In this document: positions 42,933-49,159 of the stretch, in pieces | Layout: the number at the start of each line of letters is the position of its first letter | Numbering within the stretch: the first letter of the stretch is position 1 | NCBI GenBank assembly: GCA_964431205.1 | Contig: CAYSIX010000001.1 | Coordinates: forward strand, 1 to 49,159 | Direction of reading: 5' to 3' | DNA: 49,159 bases | Source of the DNA: CAYSIX01 sp964431205 | GTDB lineage: Bacteria > Planctomycetota > Phycisphaerae > Phycisphaerales > Phycisphaeraceae | The notes under the pieces: generated by a model | What the model saw: only the letters and a program-made list of their open reading frames with translations | Told to the model about the DNA's origin: nothing | Databases searched by the model: none | Translations under genes and position numbers: made by a program

Positions 42933-44141
42933 ATGAACCGCAACCCGGCGGTGACAGCCCGAACGAGCACGCGGCCGCGCGTCGCGCTGGTCTTCGCCGA
43001 GCACACCAAGTCGGCGCTGGTGGGGATCGCGCAATACGTGCGAACCAATCGACCGTGGTCGTTCGCGCTGATCCCGACGGCGGTGGAGGACTCGATGCCG
43101 CTGTGGCTGGCCAAGTGGGACTGCGACGGGATCATCGGTCGGATCGTGGACCAGAGGACGGTGGAGGTGTTCCGGTCGATCCGGGTGCCGTTCGTGGACC
43201 TGCGTGGGGACTTCCGCGAGTTGGGGATCGCGCTGGTGCACCACGACGACGCGGCGATCGGCCGGGAGGCGGCGGACCACCTGCTGGAGCGGGGCTTCAA
43301 GCACTTCGCGTTCTGCGGCTACGAGGGGGTCGTGTGGTCGGGCATGCGGCGGGACTCGTTCCTGGAGCGTACGGAAGAGGCCGGATACACCGCGGCGGTG
43401 CTGGAGCTGCCGTTGAAGGACCCGGTGGGCCGGCAGTGGGAGCGTCGGGTCTCGAGCCTGAGCCGGTGGCTGACGGGCCTGCCCAAGCCGGTGGCGGTGA
43501 TGGCGGCGAACGACGCGCTGGGCCAGCACGTCCTGCTGGCGGCGCAGGACGCGGACCTGGCGGTGCCCGACGTGGTGGCGGTGATCGGCGTGGACAACGA
43601 CGAGGGCACGTGCGAGGTGTGCGACCCGCCGCTGACCAGCGTGCCGCTGGACCACGTGAGGCAGGGGTACGAGGCGGCGGCGCTGCTCGATCGGCTGATG
43701 TTGGGTGAGCAGGTCGAACAGACGCAGGTGTTTCTGCGCCCGCCGCCGATCCGCGTGCGGCAGTCAACGGACGTGCTGGCGATCGACGACCCGTTCATCG
43801 TGATGGCGGTGCGTTACATCCGAGAGCACGCGTGCGACGGGATCGGCGTCTCGGACGTGCTGCGAGAGGTGCCGCTGTCGCGGAGCGTGTTGCAGCGTCG
43901 GTTCCGGCGACTGTTCGGCAAGACGGTCAACGACGCGATCATCGACGCGCGGCTGAAGCGGGCCAAGGAGCTGCTGACGGCGACGGACCTGTCGCTGCCA
44001 CGGATCGCGCAGCTCGCTGGTTTCCGTCATCAGCAGTACATGGGCGCGGTGTTCCGCAAGCGGCTGAAGACGAGCCCGGCAAGGTACCGGCGGGAGGTAG
44101 CGGCGGCGTCGGGCGGTCATGCCGCGCTCGTGTCGGACTGA
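42933..44141 (+). CDS. XylR-type regulator: LacI-like sensor + AraC DNA-binding domain
   Basis: A 402-residue regulator. Residues about 15-280 are a LacI/PBP1-like sensor (PRVALVFAEHTKSALVGIAQ, HFAFCGYEGVVWSGMRRDSF, VAVMAANDALGQHVLLAAQ, VAVIGVDNDEGTCEVCDPPL). Residues about 285-390 are two AraC-type helix-turn-helix motifs (SDVLREVPLSRSVLQRRFRR, LPRIAQLAGFRHQQYMGAVF). This is the architecture of E. coli XylR. AraC-type domains bind tandem direct repeats overlapping -35, and such repeats occur at 38099, 39392 and 44184, the last only 43 nt after this gene's stop. I infer that it activates the pseudopilin and importer promoters when a sugar binds. The start is the ATG at 42933; a TTG at 42927 is possible. 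Confidence 0.88.
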   Translation: MNRNPAVTARTSTRPRVALVFAEHTKSALVGIAQYVRTNRPWSFALIPTAVEDSMPLWLAKWDCDGIIGRIVDQRTVEVFRSIRVPFVDLRGDFRELGIALVHHDDAAIGREAADHLLERGFKHFAFCGYEGVVWSGMRRDSFLERTEEAGYTAAVLELPLKDPVGRQWERRVSSLSRWLTGLPKPVAVMAANDALGQHVLLAAQDADLAVPDVVAVIGVDNDEGTCEVCDPPLTSVPLDHVRQGYEAAALLDRLMLGEQVEQTQVFLRPPPIRVRQSTDVLAIDDPFIVMAVRYIREHACDGIGVSDVLREVPLSRSVLQRRFRRLFGKTVNDAIIDARLKRAKELLTATDLSLPRIAQLAGFRHQQYMGAVFRKRLKTSPARYRREVAAASGGHAALVSD

Positions 44142-44183
44142 CCCCCCGCCGGGCGGTGTGGCGCGGGCCGATCGACCGATTCG

Positions 44184-44239
44184 CTTCAAGATTGTGGATT
44201 TATTCGATCGTTGCCCGCCCCGCTCGCGCCGGTTACCCT
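44184..44239 (+). promoter_or_regulatory. Direct-repeat-controlled promoter of the fused importer
   Basis: CTTCAAGATTG (44184-44194), then GTTG (44210-44213), again 19 bp after the first ATTG. -35 TTGCCC (44211-44216), 17-nt spacer, -10 TACCCT (44234-44239). It is the least similar of the three copies in its second half-site. A leader of about 150 nt leads to the ATG at 44394. Confidence 0.55.
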
Positions 44240-44393
44240 GCCCTTCGGACACGCGTCAGCACGAACGGCGCGCGTCCGGTCCCGTTCGGCTCGCGCCACT
44301 CGAGCGCGGCAGGTCGCGCTTCATTGCGGCCGGGAAGACCCGGCGTGGCTCCGTGGATTCGCTACGGGCCACGCCGTTGTGAGACGACTGGTT

Positions 44394-46242
44394 ATGCGGA
44401 AACTCATCACCGCGATTGGTCCCACGGCGGGCGGCGTCGCGCTGGCGGGGCTGGCGTTCGGCGTGGCGCTTTGGGTGCTGGGCTGGATGCTGCGGCCCGA
44501 CCTGACCCCGCAGCCGGCGCGCTACACGGCCGAGGAGCTGACCCGGGCGCGCGAGGCGCGCGACGTGCGGTTCGACCCCGAATCGCCGGACGAGCTGCCG
44601 GTGATCGCGGTGGCGGCGGATTACGGCGAGGGGCGTGGGGCGGCGTGGTGGCCCAAGGGCGAACCGCCGCTGCTGGAGCCGCTGGTCGAGAACGGCGACC
44701 TGCCGCCGGTGGCCGATCGCGTCGGGCCCGAGCCGGTGGTGATGCGCGGGGTGGACGGCGTGGGTGAGTACGGCGGGACGTGGCTGCGGATCTCGACCTC
44801 GCCGGCGGACGTGCGCGTCATGGATTGGCGGATGAGCTACAGCGCGCTGTTCCGCTGGTCGCCGCTGGGCTACCCGATCGTCCCGCACATCGCCAAGCGC
44901 ATGCAGGTGTCGGACGACTTCCGCCGGTTCACGGTGCACCTGCGCCGCGGCATCCGCTGGTCGGACGGCGAGCCGTTCACCGCCGACGACATCCTCTACT
45001 GGTGGCATTACGAGGAGATCAACGCCGCGGTGGGCGATGGAGCGCCGCCGCCGTGGCTGCGCGTCGCGGGGTCCGCCGGCACGGTCGAGATGATCGACGA
45101 CCACACCGTCCGCTTCGTGTTCGACGCGCCGGTCGGCAACTTCGATGAGCGCATGGCCTGCTACAGCTACCTGATGACCAACAGCCCGCGGCACTACCTC
45201 AGCCGCTACCACCCCGACCTGGGCGACGCCGAGTTTATCCGGCGAGAGATGGACGCCTACGGCATGCCCAGCCCGCGGGCGCTGTACACCTACCTCAAGC
45301 ACTTCCAGAACCCCGATCACCCGCGCATGTGGCCGTGGGTCTACCGCGCCTACCGCTCGACCGCGCCGCAGGTCTTCGTGCGGAACCCGTACTACTACGC
45401 CGTCGATCCGGCCGGCAACCAGCTCCCCTACATCGACCGCGTGCAGTTCGAGGTCGTCAGCGGGCAGATGCTGCCCGTGCAGTTCGCCCGCGGCCGCGTC
45501 AGCATGCAGACCCGCTACGTCCAGTACGACAACTACACCGAGCTGATGGCCCAACGCGACGCCTCGGGCACACGCGTCCTGCACTGGTACCCCGCCACCC
45601 GCTCGGTCTGGATGATCAACCCCAACAGCAACCGCCTGGTCGTGCCCGGCCGGCCGGCGACGGTCAAGAAAAAACGGCTGCTCGCCGACCCTCGCTTCCG
45701 TCAGGCCCTGTCCCTGGCGATCGACCGCGACACGATCATCCGCGCCGAGTACAACAACCAGGTCCGCCCGTCGCAGGTCGAGCCCGGGCCCGAGTCGCCC
45801 TACCACCATCCCGAGCTGGCTCACGCGTTCATCGAGCACGACCCCGATCGCGCCAACGCCATGCTCGACGCCCTGGGCCTGGACCAGCGCGACGCCGACG
45901 GCATGCGCACCTTCCCCGACGGCTCGACGATGACCTTCTACCTCGACTTCACCCAGTTCACCGGGATCGGGCCGGCCCAGTTCGTCATCGACGACTGGGC
46001 GGAGGTCGGCGTGCGCGTGATCGCCCGGGAACGCGCCCGCACGCTCTTCGACATCCAGAACGAGTCGGGCGACTTCGACTTTGCCGTCTGGACCAGCGAG
46101 AGCGACTACTTCCCGCTGATCGACCCACGAACGCTGATCCCCAGCGGCGCCAAGTGGGCGCCGCGGTGGAGCCTGTGGTACGCGATGGGCGGGTTTTACG
46201 GCCTGCCCGAGGCCGAGCCTTATCAGGAGGAGGCCCCCCCAC
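44394..46242 (+). CDS. Fusion importer, 5' part: oligopeptide-type solute-binding protein
   Basis: Encodes about 616 residues up to the assembly gap. The N-terminus MRKLITAIGPTAGGVALAGL leads into a long hydrophobic segment that looks like a signal anchor. A family-5 (OppA/DppA-type) binding protein follows: FRRFTVHLRRGIRWSDGEPF, TADDILYWWHYEEIN, DPRFRQALSLAIDRDTII. Residues such as WPWVYRAYRSTAPQVFVRNP fit the planctomycete branch that may take up oligosaccharides rather than peptides. The ATG at 44394 is chosen as the residue before the hydrophobic segment; a GTG at 44379 is an alternative, and neither has a strong ribosome site. The frame runs into the 10-N gap and resumes at 46253. Confidence 0.83.
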
Positions 46243-46252
46243 NNNNNNNNNN
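46243..46252. other. Assembly gap of ten Ns inside the fusion gene
   Basis: Ten N bases. The coding frame before the gap and the one after it differ. They join in one frame if the true gap length leaves remainder 2 when divided by 3, so the apparent frameshift is best explained by an arbitrary gap size. Confidence 0.95.
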
Positions 46253-47713
46253 TACCGGGCGATCGAGCTGTACGAGCAGGCGCTCAGCGAGCCGGACTTC
46301 CCACGTCGCCGGGCGCTGATGGACGGGGTGATGGACATCGCGGCGGAGAACCTGTGGACGATCAACATCGCCGAGGCCCCCCCGCAGCTCGTGGTGGTCA
46401 AGAAGCACTTCCGCAACGTGCCGAGCAACGCGCTGTACGCGGCGCGCACGCTGACGCCGGGCAACGCGGGCATCGAGACGTACTACTTCGAGGACGCGCA
46501 GGACTCGCCCGGCGCGATCCGCGAGGCGCGCGAGAGCATCGTCCGGGCGGTCCCGCGCCCACGCAGCGAAGGCTCGGCGGCGCCGACGGAAGACTCGGCC
46601 AAGGCCACCACCCCGCCCGGTCGCATCGTCGCCACCGTGCTGCGCTACGCGTTCATCGGCATCGGGGCGGCGCTGCTGCTGATGATCGCGTTCCGTCACC
46701 CGTACATCGGTCGGCGTCTGCTGATCATGATCCCGACGCTGCTGGTCATCTCCGTCGTCGTGTTCACGATCATTCAGCTTCCGCCGGGCGATTACCTGAC
46801 CTCACGGATCATTCAGCTTCGTGAGAGCGGGAACATCGCGGCGATGGACGAGATCGATGACCTCCGCCGGCTGTTCCACTTCGACGATCCGATGTGGCAG
46901 CAGTACGTGCGCTGGATGGGGTTCGAGTGGTTCTGGACGTTCGACGGCTCGGACATGGGCCTGCTGCAGGGGCACATGGGCCGGTCGATGGAGACCACCG
47001 AGCCGGTGAACCGACTGGTGGGCGATCGGATCCTGCTGACGTTTCTGATCTCGCTGGGGACGATCCTGTTCACGTGGACGGTGGCGATCCCGATCGGGGT
47101 GTACTCGGCGGTGCGGCAGTATTCGATCAGCGATTACGTGCTGACGCTGATCGGGTTCGTGGGCATGTCGGTCCCGGGGTTTTTGCTGGCGCTGGTGCTG
47201 ATGGGGCTGGCGGGGCTGGGCGGCGGATTGTTTTCACCGCAGTTCGCGGCGCAGCCGGAGTGGGACTGGGCGAAGTTCAAGGACATGCTGCGGCACATCT
47301 GGGTGCCGGTGGTGGTGCTGGGGGTGGAGGGGACGGCGAGCATGATCCGGATCATGCGGGCGAACCTGCTGGACGAGCTGAACAAGCCGTACGTGACGAC
47401 GGCGCGGGCCAAGGGCGTGCGTCCGATCAAGCTGCTGTTCAAGTACCCGGTGCGTGTGGCGCTGAACCCGTTCATCTCGGGGATCGGGCACCTGTTTCCG
47501 CGGCTGGTCTCGGGCGGGGCGATCGTGGCGGTGGTGCTGGCGCTGCCGACCGTCGGGCCGCTGCTGCTTTCGGCGTTGTTCACCGAGGACATGTACCTGG
47601 CCGGGTCGATGCTGATGGTGCTGAGCGTGCTGGCGGTGTTCGGCACGCTGGTCAGCGACATGCTGCTGTTGTGGCTGGACCCGCGGATCCGTTACGAGGG
47701 GCCGCGGGCGTGA
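46253..47713 (+). CDS. Fusion importer, 3' part: end of binding protein + DppB-type permease
   Basis: Starts with YRAIELYEQALSEPDFPRRR and NLWTINIAEAPPQLVVVKKH, the C-terminal end of the family-5 binding protein. A linker of about 40 residues (charged, Pro-rich) follows, then one extra helix (VLRYAFIGIGAALLLMIAF), the short basic turn RHPYIGRR and a complete OppB/DppB-type permease (LLIMIPTLLVISVVVFTIIQ; EAA-like loop YVTTARAKGVRPIKLLFKYP; last helix SDMLLLWLDPRIRY). No stop or start separates the two parts, so with the 5' part this is one polypeptide of about 1100 residues. The stop overlaps the GTG of the next gene by 4 nt. Confidence 0.88.
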   Translation, partial: YRAIELYEQALSEPDFPRRRALMDGVMDIAAENLWTINIAEAPPQLVVVKKHFRNVPSNALYAARTLTPGNAGIETYYFEDAQDSPGAIREARESIVRAVPRPRSEGSAAPTEDSAKATTPPGRIVATVLRYAFIGIGAALLLMIAFRHPYIGRRLLIMIPTLLVISVVVFTIIQLPPGDYLTSRIIQLRESGNIAAMDEIDDLRRLFHFDDPMWQQYVRWMGFEWFWTFDGSDMGLLQGHMGRSMETTEPVNRLVGDRILLTFLISLGTILFTWTVAIPIGVYSAVRQYSISDYVLTLIGFVGMSVPGFLLALVLMGLAGLGGGLFSPQFAAQPEWDWAKFKDMLRHIWVPVVVLGVEGTASMIRIMRANLLDELNKPYVTTARAKGVRPIKLLFKYPVRVALNPFISGIGHLFPRLVSGGAIVAVVLALPTVGPLLLSALFTEDMYLAGSMLMVLSVLAVFGTLVSDMLLLWLDPRIRYEGPRA

Positions 47714-48945
47714 GCACGACGACGAGCAATCCCGAACTGATCGAGCGACCGCGGCCCGACGCCCCGCCGCCGGCGACGCCCGAGCCGACCCCCCCGCCGC
47801 CCGAGAAGCCCACCGGCGAGGTCGACGTCGCCGCCATGAGCCAGTGGCAGCTCATCCGCCTGCGCTTCTCGCGCCACAAGCTCGCCGTCGCCTCGTTGCT
47901 GTTCCTGATCTTCATCTACTTCGTCGCCGTCTTCGCCGAGTTCTTCGCCCCCTACCGCCCCCACGCCCGCGACCTGGCCTTCAGCTACTGCCCGCCCCAG
48001 CTCGTCCGCTTCAACCTCACCGAAGGCCTGCACGCCCACGCCTTGCAGCAGCAGGTCGACCCGATCACCTTCCGCAAGCGATACATTGAGCGGCCCGACC
48101 TGCCCGTGCCCCTCGGCTTCTTCGTCCAGGGCCGCGAGTACCGCCTCTGGGGCCTGATCCCCATGCAGCGGCGGTTCTTCGGCGTCGATCGTGAGGCCTG
48201 GCAGCAGACGATCGCCGACGCGCCGGACACCGCCGGAAACGTCACGCCCAGCTTCCACCTGATCGGGGCGGACAAGTACGGCCGGGACATCCTCAGCCGC
48301 GCGATCTACGGCGCGCGCGTCTCGCTGTCGGTCGGGCTGATCGGCATCTGCTTCACGTTCCTGCTGGGCATGGCGATCGGCGGGGTCAGCGGCTACGTCG
48401 GCGGGCGCGCCGACAACCTGATCCAGCGCGGCATCGAGATCGTCAACTCCTTCCCGCACCTGCCGCTGTGGATCGCCCTGGCCGCGGTCGTCCCCTCCGA
48501 CTGGTCGGCGCTGCGCGTCTACTTCGCCATCACCGTGCTGTTGAGCCTGCTGAACTGGACGGGCCTGGCGCGCGTCGTGCGCGGCAAGATCATCTCGCTG
48601 CGCGAGGAGGACTACGCCGTCGCCGCCCGACTCATCGGCGCCAGCCACGGCCGCATCCTCTTCCGCCACCTGCTGCCCGGGTTCACCAGCCACATCATCG
48701 TGGCGCTGACCCTGGCCGTGCCCGGCATGATCCTGGGTGAGACGTCGCTGAGCTTCCTCGGCCTGGGGCTGCGCCCGCCGATCGTGAGCTGGGGCGTGAT
48801 GCTCCAGGACTGCCTGGACATCAAGGCCGTCCGCTTTTACCCGTGGCTGCTCATGCCCGTGGTGTTCATCGTGACGACCGTGCTCAGCTTCAACTTCCTC
48901 GGCGACGGCATGCGCGACGCCGCCGACCCCTACTCCGCCCGGTGA
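47710..48945 (+). CDS. ABC transporter permease, OppC/DppC type
   Basis: A 411-residue membrane protein. The start is the GTG at 47710, overlapping the previous stop (GTGA). The N-terminus is a Pro/Glu-rich cytoplasmic tail of about 45 residues, then MSQWQLIRLRFSRHKLAVAS and helix 1 (LLFLIFIYFVAVFAEFF). A periplasmic insertion of about 120 residues separates helix 1 from the core, larger than the norm. Core signatures are GADKYGRDILSRAIYGARVS and the EAA loop LREEDYAVAARLIGASHGRI. It pairs with the DppB-type part of the fusion. C-ending codons dominate, in contrast to the G-ending preference of the gene before it. Confidence 0.9.
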   Translation: MSTTTSNPELIERPRPDAPPPATPEPTPPPPEKPTGEVDVAAMSQWQLIRLRFSRHKLAVASLLFLIFIYFVAVFAEFFAPYRPHARDLAFSYCPPQLVRFNLTEGLHAHALQQQVDPITFRKRYIERPDLPVPLGFFVQGREYRLWGLIPMQRRFFGVDREAWQQTIADAPDTAGNVTPSFHLIGADKYGRDILSRAIYGARVSLSVGLIGICFTFLLGMAIGGVSGYVGGRADNLIQRGIEIVNSFPHLPLWIALAAVVPSDWSALRVYFAITVLLSLLNWTGLARVVRGKIISLREEDYAVAARLIGASHGRILFRHLLPGFTSHIIVALTLAVPGMILGETSLSFLGLGLRPPIVSWGVMLQDCLDIKAVRFYPWLLMPVVFIVTTVLSFNFLGDGMRDAADPYSAR

Positions 48946-48952
48946 CCGAGCC

Positions 48953-49159
48953 ATGACGCAGTTGATGACAGCCCGACCCGACGCCCCCGCCGCGAGCGAC
49001 GGCCCGCTGCTCGAGGTCGAGGACCTGCACACCCGCTTCTACACCGAGGAGGGCGAGATCCGCGCGGTCGACGGCGTGTCGTTCCGCATGCAGCGCGGGC
49101 GCACGCTGGCGCTGGTCGGCGAGTCCGGCTGCGGCAAGAGCGTCACGGCGTACTCGATC
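48953..49159 (+). CDS. ABC transporter ATPase, OppD/DppD type (5' part only)
   Basis: The first 69 residues of an ATP-binding subunit, cut by the end of the window. It begins MTQLMTARPDAPAASDGPL, then LLEVEDLHTRFYTEEGEIRA and VDGVSFRMQRGRTLALVGES, followed directly by GCGKS, completing the Walker A motif. It starts 7 nt after the OppC-type stop. It should energise the fused importer. A second ATPase (OppF type) would be expected beyond the window. Confidence 0.88.
   Translation, partial: MTQLMTARPDAPAASDGPLLEVEDLHTRFYTEEGEIRAVDGVSFRMQRGRTLALVGESGCGKSVTAYSI

Noticed and set aside
46200..46320. Apparent frameshift between the binding protein and permease parts
   Set aside because: The shift falls exactly at the ten-N gap, whose size is arbitrary, so it is an assembly effect and not a mutation.
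1..49159. tRNA, rRNA or CRISPR features
   Set aside because: I looked for the typical conserved stems, CCA-ends and regular repeats and saw none. A covariance-model search would settle it.

Overview
The window is high-GC bacterial DNA with a marked planctomycete character, most likely class Phycisphaerae. The reasons are: type IV pseudopilin-like genes with the GFTLIELLVV leader and C-terminal DG(H) motifs; secreted proteins ending in a VPEP-type (PEP-CTERM) sorting tail with an RRR end; paired dockerin-like calcium repeats (DxDGDGDVDxxDLGxWQTxFG); and many Gfo/Idh/MocA oxidoreductases and sugar-processing enzymes. A 10-N run at 46243-46252 shows that this is a scaffolded draft or metagenome assembly. 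I see no rRNA, tRNA or CRISPR. The taxonomic call is inference from gene content only.

Layout. 1-767 has no convincing gene. 768-4087 (minus): a secreted beta-propeller-like protein and an APH-fold kinase. 4583-7828 (plus): ROK-type regulator, NodB-like deacetylase, nitrilase-fold amidase. Convergent to it, 14443-7881 (minus) reads pseudopilin, a solute-binding-protein/permease FUSION, a second permease, a DegT aminotransferase and a Gfo/Idh oxidoreductase. 14601-17171 holds two divergent secreted paralogues, one with and one without a dockerin module. They are separated by twin promoters and a 164-bp inverted-repeat element with a perfect 9-bp target duplication. 17281-23499 (plus): large secreted dockerin protein, isochorismatase-fold hydrolase, DegT aminotransferase, NodB-like protein. 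26037-23570 (minus): GntR regulator and enolase-superfamily enzyme. Divergent from it, 26096-32350 (plus) is a tightly coupled amino-sugar operon: Gfo/Idh, NagB, NagA, SDR epimerase, DHDPS-family aldolase/lyase and a threonine-ammonia-lyase-like enzyme with an ACT domain. 33245-37649 (minus): a PEP-CTERM protein, a truncated beta-helix gene, Gfo/Idh and a tagaturonate-epimerase-like (UxaE) protein. 38310-49159 (plus): two duplicated pseudopilins, a PEP-CTERM/dockerin protein, Gfo/Idh, a XylR/AraC regulator, a second solute-binding-protein/permease FUSION of the oligopeptide type, its partner permease and the start of an OppD-type ATPase.

How it may work together (inference): the window looks like a set of carbohydrate-utilisation loci for acylated, aminated and/or uronic-acid-containing polysaccharides. 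Surface-sorted or dockerin-tagged proteins and pseudopilins would act outside. Receptor-tethered ABC importers would bring oligomers in. Deacetylases, amidases, PLP aminotransferases and NAD-dependent oxidoreductases would process them.

Three points stand out. (1) Two importers from unrelated families both have the binding protein fused to the first permease through one extra membrane helix. (2) Three promoters share an ATTG-N15-RTTG direct repeat at identical spacing to -35 and -10. They lie upstream of both pseudopilins and the peptide-type importer, next to a XylR/AraC regulator gene. (3) A dockerin cassette is present in one member and absent from the other in two separate paralogue pairs.
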